Source: Gemmatimonadota bacterium (GTDB lineage Bacteria > Gemmatimonadota > Gemmatimonadetes > Gemmatimonadales > GWC2-71-9). Taken from it: a DNA stretch of 64,000 nucleotides. Both the position numbers and the translations under genes were made by a program. The DNA lies in the NCBI GenBank assembly GCA_029262195.1, contig JAJCZX010000041.1, positions 124,001 through 188,000 on the forward strand, read 5' to 3'. Below the pieces are notes generated by a model that worked only from the letters and a program-made list of their open reading frames with translations, made no database searches and was not told the origin of the DNA. Below, piece by piece: positions 51,473-60,379 of this stretch (positions are counted from its first letter, which is position 1; each line of letters starts with the position of its first letter).

Positions 51473-52290
51473 GTTCGGGCTGCGGTTAGGAAGGAGGCGA
51501 GGGTTTCTGACGGGTCGTCGGCTCGCATGAGCGATGAACCGATCAGTGCGGCATCAAAACCGAGTGCAGCGACCGATTCGATCTGGTCCGTTGTTGAGAG
51601 TCCGCTTTCTGCGACCTTCTTAGGACCCTTCGGCAGCGAGCCTACCAGTTCCGCGAAACGTTCGATCTCAACTTCAAGGGTAGACAGGTTCCGGGAGTTT
51701 ATCCCGACCATACCATCTGTGCCGAGGAGGTGCGTTATTTTTTCTATGCGGTTTATGTCCTGGGTGTCGAAGCATTCTGCGAGCAGGAAAAGTTCGTGCT
51801 CTTTCGCCGTTTGGATCATGTCGGTCAGTTGATCGTCCGACAGGATCTTCACGATAAGTAATACGCCGTCGGCATGATGTGCCCGAGCTTCAATTATCTG
51901 ATAAGGGTCCACCAGGAAATCTTTTCTCATTACCGGCAAATCAGTAGTGCCTTTGACGATCCGCAGATCGGATAGATGCCCTTTGAATCTCGTTGGTTCC
52001 GTCAAAACCGAAATTGCAAGAGCTCGTCCTGCATTGTAGGAAGATATCTGCGCACTGATGGCTTTGTGTCGATCAACGTTGCTGGAGGCAAGTTCGCCTT
52101 CGGCAGGGGAGTTCAACTTCACTTCCGCGATGATATCGAAACCTTTCGAATCGAACTTCGGGCGACGAGGTTGATCTGCATTCAGTGCTATTTCCAACAG
52201 CTGCGTCACAGGGGTTCGTGCGCGAGCCCGATGCATGCGTTCGCGGCTGGCAGTTGCCATCGACGACAAAAAATCAGACACGAGTGCCAT
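51469..52290 (-). CDS. trpC: Indole-3-glycerol-phosphate synthase
   Basis: ATG 52290 is preceded by AGAAAGAG and overlaps trpD by 17 nt; a longer frame to 52356 would read through trpD. Motifs FDIIAEVKLNSPAEGEL, VMRKDFLVDPYQI and VGINSRNLSTLEV match IGPS. The first-motif KxxSPS is KLNSPA here, a small deviation at the catalytic loop. About 273 residues, the usual size. Confidence 0.94.
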   Translation of the reverse strand: MALVSDFLSSMATASRERMHRARARTPVTQLLEIALNADQPRRPKFDSKGFDIIAEVKLNSPAEGELASSNVDRHKAISAQISSYNAGRALAISVLTEPTRFKGHLSDLRIVKGTTDLPVMRKDFLVDPYQIIEARAHHADGVLLIVKILSDDQLTDMIQTAKEHELFLLAECFDTQDINRIEKITHLLGTDGMVGINSRNLSTLEVEIERFAELVGSLPKGPKKVAESGLSTTDQIESVAALGFDAALIGSSLMRADDPSETLASFLTAART

Positions 52291-53305
52291 CTCTTTCTGT
52301 GGCGGGGGTGTATTGCCTGAGGCGTCCCAGGAACCCCTGGGCAGTACCTGCGTCAATCGTAGCCTGCGCCCGCTCCAGTCCTTCTTCGATTGATGGAGCG
52401 ACTCCCATGACTTCCATTGCCAACGCTGCCCCTAGTTGGAGGGTGTTGCTGTGATGTCCATCGGATCCTCCGAACACCTTTATCAATTCGGCGGCGTTCC
52501 TGGTGGCGTCTCCTCCTGCGAGGTCCCGGGGTTCACACCTTGGGATGCCGTAATCCAGCGGGTCGCGCGTCGTGCGGTTGACCTTTCCAGGCGTGACATC
52601 GAAAAGCTCAAAAGGACCGATTGGAGTTGGTTCGTCCCATCCGGCCGCGCCGTGGATCACAAAAGTTCGTTCGATTTCCATTCCGCTCAACGCATCAGCC
52701 ATTAATTCGGCCACACTCATCGAGAATGCCCCGATGATGTTGAATTTTGGTCTGGCCGGGTTGGTCAGCGGGCCGAGGATGTTAAAAATCGTTCTAATGC
52801 CCAACGCTTTTCTCGTCGGTGCCAACGAGGCCATAGCCCTGTGGAAATGGGGAGCGAAGAGAAAGGTGAAACCGGTCGCGGAGAACAATCGTCCCGCCTC
52901 TTTCGAGCCGATCGGGATATACACGCCGAGTTCTCTCAGGGCATCTGCGCTGCCAGACTTGCTGGAGACTGAGCTATTGCCGTGCTTCACTACCGGGAGC
53001 CCCGCTGCCGCGGCGAGAAGTGAAACGCCCGTGGAAAGATTGAGGCTTCCAGATCCATCTCCTCCGGTGCCGACGATGTCGATACATTCTCTGGTGTCGA
53101 TCGCCGGCGTGACGGCGTTTGCTCGCATAGCATCTGCGAACCCCCGTACCTCGTCCGGGCATTCCCCCTTGGACCGGAGGCTCGCGAGCACGGCGGCCAC
53201 CAATTCGCCCGGCGCGTCCGGCTGGATCATCGCCTCGAAAAGGTCGGTTGCTTCAGCCGTGGTAAGGTCGTTTCCAGAGACTATCCTTTCCAGGAAACGC
53301 TTCAT
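52274..53305 (-). CDS. trpD: Anthranilate phosphoribosyltransferase
   Basis: 343 residues. PRPP-binding GTGGDGSGSLNLSTG (~83-97), KHGNSSVSSKSGSADAL and the GPLTNPA segment are typical of TrpD. It overlaps trpG at ATGA and trpC by 17 nt. A separate gene, not fused to TrpG. Confidence 0.95.
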   Translation of the reverse strand: MKRFLERIVSGNDLTTAEATDLFEAMIQPDAPGELVAAVLASLRSKGECPDEVRGFADAMRANAVTPAIDTRECIDIVGTGGDGSGSLNLSTGVSLLAAAAGLPVVKHGNSSVSSKSGSADALRELGVYIPIGSKEAGRLFSATGFTFLFAPHFHRAMASLAPTRKALGIRTIFNILGPLTNPARPKFNIIGAFSMSVAELMADALSGMEIERTFVIHGAAGWDEPTPIGPFELFDVTPGKVNRTTRDPLDYGIPRCEPRDLAGGDATRNAAELIKVFGGSDGHHSNTLQLGAALAMEVMGVAPSIEEGLERAQATIDAGTAQGFLGRLRQYTPATERDGTRV

Positions 53306-53886
53306 CCGGTCTCCTGCAGCGCCATGTCCAAGAAGTTGCTCAAGAGGCGATTCCCATCGGGAGTAAGAATGCTCTCGGGGTGGAATTGGACACCTTCGAT
53401 AGGGAGGGTTTTATGTCTGATTCCCATTATCTCGCCCTGCGACGTATAAGATGAGATATCAAGATCCGTCGGCATCGCATCGTCTAAAACAGTAAGCGAG
53501 TGATAACGCCCGGCGTTGAAGGGATTCGGGAGGCCTTCGTACACGGTCCGGTTGTCGTGATAAACCTGTGACGGTTTCCCGTGCAACAGCCGGTTTGCCC
53601 GCCCCACCTTGCCACCCATAGCTACCGCGATGGCCTGGTGCCCCAGACAGACTCCCAGTATTGGCACTGACTCCGAGAAGGCTTCTATTATCGCAATGCT
53701 GTTGCCAGCGTCTTCTGGCCGTCCCGGTCCCGGTGAGATCACAAGATGAGACGGGTTAAAGTCCTTGGCCTCCTGCACCGAAAGCTCATGGGTGCGCACA
53801 TCTATCCTGGTGCCGAGTACTTCAAGCGCCTGAACAATGTTGTATGTGAATGAGTCGTAGTTATCAATCAATAAGACGTTCGTCAT
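53302..53886 (-). CDS. trpG: Anthranilate synthase glutamine amidotransferase component
   Basis: 194 residues with the class I glutaminase triad: Cys in GVCLGHQAIA and His/Glu in VQFHPES. NYDSFTYNIVQ is the usual N-terminus. In many bacteria the same subunit also serves PabB in folate synthesis; no pabB is in this window. It overlaps trpE and trpD by 4 nt each. Confidence 0.95.
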   Translation of the reverse strand: MTNVLLIDNYDSFTYNIVQALEVLGTRIDVRTHELSVQEAKDFNPSHLVISPGPGRPEDAGNSIAIIEAFSESVPILGVCLGHQAIAVAMGGKVGRANRLLHGKPSQVYHDNRTVYEGLPNPFNAGRYHSLTVLDDAMPTDLDISSYTSQGEIMGIRHKTLPIEGVQFHPESILTPDGNRLLSNFLDMALQETG

Positions 53887-55262
53887 TGTAGGCCTCCCCG
53901 GGCCATCGCCAGCGCCGCCCTCAGGACATCGCTTTTGGCGAGAACTTCGTCGTGCTCTGCGTCAGGTTTGCTATCGAAAACGATGCCGGCTCCGGCTTGA
54001 TACCGGTATTTGTCGCCTTCGAAGATGATCGTGCGAATGGTTAAGGCCTGATCCATATGAGCATCGTGCCCGAAATAACCAACGGTGCCCGCGTAGAAAC
54101 CGCGGGTCCTGGGCTCCATTTCGGAAATCAAAGTCGCGGCCTTAACCTTGGGAGCCCCGGAAACGGTCCCGGCCGGAAAGGCGCTTTTGAACAGATCAAA
54201 GGCATCTGCGGGGGAACGCAACACCCCTTCCACTCCGCTGACCAAATGCATGACATGGCTGTAACGCTCAATGGACCGGTAGGGCTCTACTTTGATCGAG
54301 CCCGGAATTGAGACGCGGCCGAGGTCGTTGCGAGCGAGGTCCACCAGCATGACGTGTTCAGCCGCCTCTTTCGGGTCCTCCAACAACTCGGTCTCCAGTG
54401 CGGCGTCCTCTTCTCTTGACGCGCCCCGCGGCCTTGTGCCGGCGATAGGGCGAAGGGTTGCTTTCTTACCGGTCATCTTCACCAGTGCTTCCGGCGACGA
54501 CCCTGCCACCGCCAGGTCACCCGAGCGGTAGAAGTACATATACGGAGACGGATTGAGGATTCTTAAAGCACGGTAAACCTGGAATGGCTCCAGGTCGTGT
54601 TTGCCTTCGAAGGCTATCGAGAGAACTAGTTGGTAAACGTCTCCTGCCCGGATGCGGTCCTGGGCTTGTTCCACCAGCTCCATGAAATCCTGCCGTTCGA
54701 TGCTGGGTGTTGCGTCATCGTAGGACCCTGAGCGGTCGGACACCGGGATGGGGCCTCGCAGCGCTTCGATGATTTGTCCCCTGAGTTCGAGACGTTCCTC
54801 CTCGGGCCCGTCGTGAAGCAATGCTACCCGGTGCGTCACGTGGTCGAATACGAGCACCGACTTCGGGGCAACGTAGTCAGCCAGTGGTTGATCGTCGGCA
54901 ATTGGTGCGGGCAGGTTGAGCATCGTGCCAGCCAACTCAAATGCGGCAACGCCTATCAATCCGCCTGAAAATGGCAACTCAGGGATGTTTGGGCCCGGAC
55001 GGGGAGCAAGTTCCAGCGCTTTGCGAAAGGCTTCCAGAAGCCCTTCGCTGGTTGTTGGAGTTGAGAATACCCGGTCCCCCATTCTCGTCTCACCACCCGT
55101 GACGCGGAAGCGTACGGCTTCTCCAAAACCTATGAAGGAGTAGCGGCCAAGGGCTTCTCCTCCCTCGACACTTTCAAGCAAAAAGTGAGGTTCAAATTTT
55201 TCAATTTTCAAGAACGCCGACACTGGTGTGTCCAGGTCGGCCGCGATATCAAAGTGTTCCAT
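53883..55262 (-). CDS. trpE: Anthranilate synthase component I
   Basis: 459 residues. The LLESVEGGE segment (~30-38) is the LLES Trp-feedback motif, so allosteric inhibition by tryptophan is expected. Chorismate-binding residues are in IAGTRPRG, DLARNDLGRVS and AGAGIVFDSKP. ATG 55262 has AGGGAAA upstream. First structural gene of the attenuated operon trpEGDCFBA-aroF. Confidence 0.96.
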   Translation of the reverse strand: MEHFDIAADLDTPVSAFLKIEKFEPHFLLESVEGGEALGRYSFIGFGEAVRFRVTGGETRMGDRVFSTPTTSEGLLEAFRKALELAPRPGPNIPELPFSGGLIGVAAFELAGTMLNLPAPIADDQPLADYVAPKSVLVFDHVTHRVALLHDGPEEERLELRGQIIEALRGPIPVSDRSGSYDDATPSIERQDFMELVEQAQDRIRAGDVYQLVLSIAFEGKHDLEPFQVYRALRILNPSPYMYFYRSGDLAVAGSSPEALVKMTGKKATLRPIAGTRPRGASREEDAALETELLEDPKEAAEHVMLVDLARNDLGRVSIPGSIKVEPYRSIERYSHVMHLVSGVEGVLRSPADAFDLFKSAFPAGTVSGAPKVKAATLISEMEPRTRGFYAGTVGYFGHDAHMDQALTIRTIIFEGDKYRYQAGAGIVFDSKPDAEHDEVLAKSDVLRAALAMARGGLQ

Positions 55263-55298
55263 AAGTTTCCCTGGTTGTCCGTTGGGAGGCTATGAAAC

Positions 55299-55331
55299 AA
55301 AAAACCCACCTCCAAACGGGTTGGAGATGGG
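55299..55331 (-). terminator. trp attenuator (intrinsic terminator)
   Basis: On the minus strand an 11-bp stem, CCCATCTCCAA (55331-55321) with TTGGAGGTGGG (55315-55305), encloses a 5-nt loop and is followed by six U (55304-55299). One pair is G-U. It lies 26 nt after the trpL stop and 37 nt before trpE, where an attenuator is expected. Confidence 0.9.
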
Positions 55332-55357
55332 TCAGCAATTGTCAGACGAACACAAAC

Positions 55358-55438
55358 CTAGCTGGCGACACCCCCGTTGTTCTGGAGCCACCACCAATAA
55401 TTGTTGACGCTGTTACTCGTAAGGTTTGTTCCGTTCAT
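55358..55438 (-). CDS. trpL: trp leader peptide (26 residues, three consecutive Trp codons)
   Basis: From ATG 55438 the frame reads MNGTNLTSNSV..., reaches TAT TGG TGG TGG at codons 14-17 and stops at TAG 55360-55358. Three adjacent Trp codons just upstream of an intrinsic terminator and the trpE gene are the hallmark of ribosome-mediated attenuation. No Shine-Dalgarno is visible; the promoter lies so close that the message may be leaderless, as described for trpL in some alphaproteobacteria. The Trp-codon run UUGGUGGUGG could pair with CCAUCUCCAA of the terminator (9 of 10, one wobble), so alternate folding is possible. Confidence 0.9.
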   Translation of the reverse strand: MNGTNLTSNSVNNYWWWLQNNGGVAS

Positions 55439-55442
55439 AGCA

Positions 55443-55471
55443 ACTATAATGGCTGGTTTGCTTCGAAAGTT
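55443..55471 (-). promoter_or_regulatory. Candidate trp operon promoter
   Basis: Minus-strand TATAGT (55448-55443) with AACTTT (55471-55466) 17 bp upstream; a shifted CATTAT (55451-55446) is an alternative -10. Either places the start of transcription at or next to the trpL ATG. The -35 is poor, so this is a moderate call. It lies in the short space after the lgt stop. Confidence 0.4.
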
Positions 55472-55475
55472 CCAG

Positions 55476-56318
55476 TCACGCTTTTTTGGGGATCAAAATA
55501 GCCGCGCCTTTGGGAATCTTGATGTCTGCCTTTTTCGCAAAGCGGGCCATCAATATCATCCCTGTAATCACCAAAACGATACTGGTTACCTGAGCAATCG
55601 TGAAAGTTCCGAAAATTCGGTCGTCTTTGGCTCTCAGGAACTCGATCAGGAAGCGCTCTGTACCAGCCATTGCTACATAAACGCCCATCAACCAGCCTGT
55701 CCCGTGTCCATGCTTTCGGAGTTTCCAGAGGAAGTAGAAAGCCAGCATCATCAAAGTGGCTTCGTAAAGCTGAGTGGGATGAACGGCTAAAACCTCAAGG
55801 GGATTGGTGCCGGCGGGAATCTCGACACCGAACTGGGCCACCAGGTTTTGGGCGGTGGATGCTGGTGCTCCTTCGGGGAATCGAAGGCCCCAGGGCAGCG
55901 CCGTGGGAACACCATAATCGTCCTGCACCATGAAACATCCGACCCTGCCGAGGGCGTAACCAAGAGCCAGCGCCGGAGCGACGATCTCTGCTGTGACTCG
56001 AGTCGGAACCCGCAGTCGCCAGCCGTTGAACATCACGGCCGCCGTACCCCCAACGAACCCGCCGTACCAGACCAGTCCGCCTCTGGAAAACAGCGCTCCG
56101 GGATCGCCCGTAAGAGCTACATACCACAGTTTTGCTCCGACGACGCCGCCAATCACTGCTGCAACGACAAGGTCTGCCGCGTAGTCTTCGTTGTAACCAC
56201 GACGCCTGAGGTCTAGCTGAATCGCCCAACCGCCCACGAGAAAACCCACCATCATCATTATTCCGTACCCGGTTATCTGGAGAGGCCCGAGTTCGAGAAT
56301 CAAAGGATATACGTTCAT
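55476..56318 (-). CDS. lgt: Prolipoprotein diacylglyceryl transferase
   Basis: 280 residues, seven predicted helices. The Lgt signature GRVGCFMVQDDYG near 125-137 and the HPTQLYEA segment carry the catalytic Arg/His set; YGIMMMVGFLVGG is the conserved first helix. It adds diacylglycerol to lipobox cysteines, consistent with several lipoproteins encoded in the window (9453, 11258, 15893). It ends 37 nt upstream of trpL. Confidence 0.95.
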   Translation of the reverse strand: MNVYPLILELGPLQITGYGIMMMVGFLVGGWAIQLDLRRRGYNEDYAADLVVAAVIGGVVGAKLWYVALTGDPGALFSRGGLVWYGGFVGGTAAVMFNGWRLRVPTRVTAEIVAPALALGYALGRVGCFMVQDDYGVPTALPWGLRFPEGAPASTAQNLVAQFGVEIPAGTNPLEVLAVHPTQLYEATLMMLAFYFLWKLRKHGHGTGWLMGVYVAMAGTERFLIEFLRAKDDRIFGTFTIAQVTSIVLVITGMILMARFAKKADIKIPKGAAILIPKKA

Positions 56319-56345
56319 GGCAAAAAGATACTCGGTTTAACTTAA

Positions 56346-57365
56346 TTACGTGTCGGCGAGTCCCGGCCAGGGAAATCTCGCACTTGCGTCAAGGTCGTAT
56401 CCGTGCTCGCGGCCAGCGGCCAGGTGGAACCAGCCGGCCCGTCCGATCATCGCAGCGTTGTCCGTATTGAGGCGAGGGCTTGCCACGTATAACTCTGCAG
56501 TGTCCTTCATGGTTTCCGAGGCCCGGTCCTTCAGAGTCCTTGAACAGGCTACTCCGCCCCCGAGGACCACCTTTGAGTAACCGGTTTCTTTCAACGCTCT
56601 TTTTGTTTTCGTTAGAAGAACGTCGAAGGCCGCCTCCTGGAAAGAAGCTGCCAGGTCGGCCCGATCATCGGCGAGATTTTCCGATGCCCGCACCGCGTAG
56701 AGCACGGCGGTTTTTAAACCGCTGAAAGAAAAATCGAACCCGTTGTCTTTCATTGGACGGGGGAATGCGAAGCGGTCTTTTCCCGTTGCGGCGAGCTTTT
56801 CGACCTCCGGTCCACCCGGATAGTCTAATTCCAGCAGTGAAGCGACTTTGTCGAAAGCTTCGCCTGCCGCGTCGTCCCGGGTTCTTCCCATAAGTCGGTA
56901 GTTACCCCACTCGGCGACGTCGAGGAGCATGGTATGGCCCCCGGAAATAAGGAGGGCTACCAAAGGGGGTTCGAGTTCAGGGTATTCTAGAGTAGGTGCG
57001 AAAACGTGCCCCTCAAGGTGGTTCACGCCGATGATTTTCTTGCCTCCGGCCGCTGCCAAAGCTTTTCCGTAGCAGACGCCCACAAGAAGTGAACCGAGGA
57101 GCCCCGGACCCGCGGTCACCGCTACGGAATCGACGTCGTCCAATGTGCGTCCGGACTCCTGGAGGGCCTGATCCACGACAGCATCGATCATCGTCAGGTG
57201 AGCGCGGCTGGCCAATTCGGGTACTACTCCACCGAAAATTTTGTGTACATCCTGGGAAAGCACCACAAGGCTGGAAAGGGTCGGTACTTCGTTGTCGTTA
57301 ACCAGCACCGCCGCGCTGGTTTCGTCGCACGATGTTTCTATTGCAAGGAGGTTTTCAGGAATCAT
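56346..57365 (-). CDS. tsaD: tRNA N6-threonylcarbamoyladenosine synthase subunit TsaD
   Basis: ATG 57365 gives the usual start NLLAIETSCDETSAAVL. Metal-binding His are in VNHLEGHVFA, with further ASKHA-fold motifs ISGGHTMLL and VVLGGGVACSR, and a C-terminal DNAAMIGRAG. It installs t6A37 on ANN-decoding tRNAs together with TsaB/E/C, which are not in this window. It overlaps the ybbR gene by 11 nt. Confidence 0.95.
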   Translation of the reverse strand: MIPENLLAIETSCDETSAAVLVNDNEVPTLSSLVVLSQDVHKIFGGVVPELASRAHLTMIDAVVDQALQESGRTLDDVDSVAVTAGPGLLGSLLVGVCYGKALAAAGGKKIIGVNHLEGHVFAPTLEYPELEPPLVALLISGGHTMLLDVAEWGNYRLMGRTRDDAAGEAFDKVASLLELDYPGGPEVEKLAATGKDRFAFPRPMKDNGFDFSFSGLKTAVLYAVRASENLADDRADLAASFQEAAFDVLLTKTKRALKETGYSKVVLGGGVACSRTLKDRASETMKDTAELYVASPRLNTDNAAMIGRAGWFHLAAGREHGYDLDASARFPWPGLADT

Positions 57366-58287
57366 CCCTGCTTCGCACCAACACGCTATCCGGAGAGGCT
57401 TCAAACTCGAGCCCTGATGGTCCTACGACCGAAATGGGCCGGACCTCAGGTTCTCCGTTGAGGCGGGGAAGAACCCGTACTTCAATCTCAGTCCTAAGGA
57501 GGTCTGAAAGACGGGCGGACGACCCGCGGGCCGTAACCGTTATCGCCGGCGGTGAGCTTTCCCAATTGATGGTGGGGTCTCCTCTCACCACAACGGGAAT
57601 ACCCGTCAAGACACGCTCTGTTATCCGCCCCACCTCGCCTGACACAGTCACCGAGTAACGCGAGAGTCTCACGAATCCGATGTCAGTGGTGTCGATGTCG
57701 GCCGAGCGAGAAAAATTGGTTACGAGTCCGCGAAACGACACTGTCTCAGTGGTAAGGCTGTCTATGCGCTCAACCATCCGTCGCGGACCGGTGACCACCA
57801 CAGTGTTGGGCGAGTACGAAACGGCCGATAACATTTCATAGCCTGTTTCGGGAGTCACCTGAACGAGAGAAACCACCGGAACAGTTTTCTCCGCCATATC
57901 GTCGAGTTGGACAGTCACTGCCCGTGGTTGGATATCCTGCGCCTGAACTGCGGTAACGAAATCCAGCTCAATGGCATCGACTCCCAGTTCGAACGTGTAT
58001 TCTGTGGTGGTTACGGTATCTGGAATTTCCAGACGAATTCTGGGGGGCGACGCAAAAAGTTGAATCAACTCTCGAGCGGGTCCTGCGTATAACGCCTGCA
58101 CCGGGGGCAGGTCGAATGTCAGAGCTCGACCGGCGGGTGGGTCGACAATTAGAGAAACCGGGATTAGCTGGGTGGTAGGTTCCTCCGCTTCGGTCACAGC
58201 CCAGAGGATGGACGCCACAACGAGGGCCGTGACTTTGATCGGCCAGTTGTTGAAAAGCTTCGCTTTGATCGTGCTAGGTTGCGTCAT
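57355..58287 (-). CDS. YbbR/CdaR-like protein
   Basis: ATG 58287 gives a short cytoplasmic N-terminus and one membrane helix (WPIKVTALVVASILWAVTEA), then YbbR-type beta repeats (e.g. PNTVVVTGPRRMVERIDSLTT). In Firmicutes CdaR regulates the diadenylate cyclase CdaA encoded upstream of it; here the upstream gene is tlpA and no cyclase is adjacent. Localised to the periplasm with an inner-membrane anchor. Confidence 0.85.
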   Translation of the reverse strand: MTQPSTIKAKLFNNWPIKVTALVVASILWAVTEAEEPTTQLIPVSLIVDPPAGRALTFDLPPVQALYAGPARELIQLFASPPRIRLEIPDTVTTTEYTFELGVDAIELDFVTAVQAQDIQPRAVTVQLDDMAEKTVPVVSLVQVTPETGYEMLSAVSYSPNTVVVTGPRRMVERIDSLTTETVSFRGLVTNFSRSADIDTTDIGFVRLSRYSVTVSGEVGRITERVLTGIPVVVRGDPTINWESSPPAITVTARGSSARLSDLLRTEIEVRVLPRLNGEPEVRPISVVGPSGLEFEASPDSVLVRSRDDS

Positions 58288-58894
58288 CGTCCGGGATCTC
58301 AATCTCCGCGCCATCGACGGCTTGTCCTAACTCTGCGTCGTTGGCTCTGCGCTCGTCGGATAATCCTAGGAGCCTTCGGATCGGTGCAGTCTGAGTGGGT
58401 TCGTCCCACGCGGCGGCGCCAATCACCTTACGGATTATTACCCCATTGCTGTCAATCAGGAAGGTTTCGGGAAGCCCGGTGGTCTGGTAGTCCCTTTCGA
58501 TCTTGCCGGAGCGATCATGAAGGTGTGTGAACGTGAGGTTTCTTTCGGTCACCCACTCAAGGACCCCCGCACGATCAACAGCGTCATCCACACTCACCGC
58601 AACGATAGTCAAACCCTGGTCGCCGAGGGCTTCGTGAAGGCGTTGCAGGGCTGGCATTTCGGCCACACAGGGTCCGCACCACGTTGCCCATACGTTGAGC
58701 AGGATCGTCTTGCCTTCAAATTCGTCCAGGGTGACAGTGTCACCAGTTGCAAGCCTGGCCGCCTTGAAGTTGGGCGCCGACGTACCCTCGGCCACGAGAA
58801 ACAGGTCAGGCGTGAAAGCCAGGCCGGCGCCCAGAAGGCCCGAGATCAAAACTACGACCGCTCCCACGACAAACCACTGTAGTTTCTGTTTCAC
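58274..58894 (-). CDS. TlpA-like membrane-anchored thioredoxin
   Basis: 206 residues with an N-terminal membrane anchor (FVVGAVVVLISGLLGAG), then the thioredoxin domain with ATWCGPC near 83-89 and the cis-Pro loop GLPETFLI. A C-terminal acidic tail (DERRANDAELGQAVDG) follows the domain. It reduces periplasmic disulfides or assists cytochrome c maturation. It is a second TlpA-type protein of the window and overlaps ybbR by 14 nt. Confidence 0.88.
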   Translation of the reverse strand: MKQKLQWFVVGAVVVLISGLLGAGLAFTPDLFLVAEGTSAPNFKAARLATGDTVTLDEFEGKTILLNVWATWCGPCVAEMPALQRLHEALGDQGLTIVAVSVDDAVDRAGVLEWVTERNLTFTHLHDRSGKIERDYQTTGLPETFLIDSNGVIIRKVIGAAAWDEPTQTAPIRRLLGLSDERRANDAELGQAVDGAEIEIPDDDAT

Positions 58895-58898
58895 TTTC

Positions 58899-59561
58899 CT
58901 AAACCTCAGCCAGGCAACAGCGGCGCAGTTCGGGTATCTCAGCCGCCGGGTCTGCCGCGCCGTAAATCGCCGAGCCCGCTACAAAGGTATCTGCTCCGGC
59001 GGAGTAGGCGTCGGCAATCGTGTTGCGCGAAATTCCACCATCAACTTCAAGGGGTGCCGAACTTCCGTATTGATCGAGGATCCGTCGTGCTCTCATGATC
59101 TTTCCCGTTGCTGCGGGAATGTAGGACTGTCCGCCAAATCCCGGATTGACGCTCATGATCAAAACCAGATCCAGGTCGTTGACGACTTCCTCAATGCAGT
59201 TCAGAGGTGTCGCCGGGTTTAGCGCAAGACCAGCTTGCATTCCAGCTTTTTTCACCGAATCGAGATGTCGTTGTACATGATCGGTGGCCTCGGCGTGAAA
59301 TGTGAAAACAGACGCTCCGGCATCTGCAAAACGTTCGATGTAGTTCTCTGGTTCCTTTACCATCAGGTGGACATCGAGCGGAATGTCGGTGAGTTTGCGT
59401 AGCGCGCTAATCATCCCGGCACCAAAAGTCAGGTTGGGGACGAACTGTCCGTCCATCACGTCCACGTGGAGCCAGTCTGCACCCCCGTCCACGACTTTGG
59501 CAACGTCGTCGGCCAGATGAGCCATGTCGGCACTCAAAACACTGGGAGCGATGCGAATCAT
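58899..59561 (-). CDS. rpe: Ribulose-phosphate 3-epimerase
   Basis: 220 residues, TIM barrel with the diagnostic LHVDVMDGQFVPNLTFG and HLMVKEPENYI, and a VNPGFGGQSYIP loop, giving metal-binding His/Asp residues. It interconverts ribulose-5-P and xylulose-5-P. The start overlaps the PASTA protein by 4 nt. Confidence 0.96.
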   Translation of the reverse strand: MIRIAPSVLSADMAHLADDVAKVVDGGADWLHVDVMDGQFVPNLTFGAGMISALRKLTDIPLDVHLMVKEPENYIERFADAGASVFTFHAEATDHVQRHLDSVKKAGMQAGLALNPATPLNCIEEVVNDLDLVLIMSVNPGFGGQSYIPAATGKIMRARRILDQYGSSAPLEVDGGISRNTIADAYSAGADTFVAGSAIYGAADPAAEIPELRRCCLAEV

Positions 59562-60379
59562 CCTGGGTTCCTCTCGCGAGCGATTATGACGTTGATGGGC
59601 GTACCCGGTGCGCTGAGCGTGCCGGCCGCCGGGTTCTGTTCTACGATGGTTCCGGCCGGTTGCGTGCTGGTGGTGCGGAAAAGGCGGGTTCCCAGAATAA
59701 GGCCTTCCTCTTCGAAGGCCACGCGCGCCGAGTCAAGTTCCATACCGATGACAAACGGAACGTTGATTGTCGGGGATCCTTCGCTGACCACCATTGTCAC
59801 GTTGGAGCCCGGATTGAGGAACTGCCCTTCTGTTGGTCGCGTGTTCATCACCGTGCCTTCCGGGGCGGTGGTTTGTGTCCGCTCGATTGATCCAACCACC
59901 AACCCTGTGCTTTCAATGATCTTGAGGGCCAGGTCCATGTTGTAGCCCGTCACCCCGGGAACGGGGACGCGGGCAGATCCCGCACTGACGGTCAGCGCTA
60001 TCGAGGATCCTTCGGGGACCGCGACCCCCGGTGGGGGGTCCTGCCAGATGACACTACCCCTGAGTACCGTTGGGTGGTTCTCGTTGGCCGCAACCGAGCC
60101 CGTGAAACGAGCCTGCGCGAGCCGGTTTTGGGCGTCCTCCAGCGTCATCTCGGTTACCCGGGGAACTCTTGTGTTGCGGACGATAAACGGGGCAGGGAAG
60201 ACTATGAACGCTGCGAATATGTACCCTACGGCAAAAGACCCGGTTAGGAAACCTGAGCCCACCGCCATCTTTTTCTTGATTGACCAGGTGGGGCGTTTCC
60301 GCTCGGGTTTTGTCCTTTTGGGTTGTCTGGGGGCTTTCTTGTTCGTGCCTCCCACAGAAAAAATTCGCCGAACCTTCAT
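59558..60379 (-). CDS. PASTA-domain membrane protein
   Basis: 273 residues. A Lys-rich cytoplasmic N-terminus (KKAPRQPKRTKPERKRP), one membrane helix (~38-64) and three PASTA repeats (e.g. VPRVTEMTLEDAQNRLAQA, VTGYNMDLALKIIESTGL, VIGMELDSARVAFEEEGL). PASTA repeats bind peptidoglycan-like ligands; here they are not attached to a kinase, so this may be a cell-wall sensor or anchor. It overlaps rsmB and rpe at both ends by ATGA junctions. Confidence 0.9.
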   Translation of the reverse strand: MKVRRIFSVGGTNKKAPRQPKRTKPERKRPTWSIKKKMAVGSGFLTGSFAVGYIFAAFIVFPAPFIVRNTRVPRVTEMTLEDAQNRLAQARFTGSVAANENHPTVLRGSVIWQDPPPGVAVPEGSSIALTVSAGSARVPVPGVTGYNMDLALKIIESTGLVVGSIERTQTTAPEGTVMNTRPTEGQFLNPGSNVTMVVSEGSPTINVPFVIGMELDSARVAFEEEGLILGTRLFRTTSTQPAGTIVEQNPAAGTLSAPGTPINVIIARERNPG

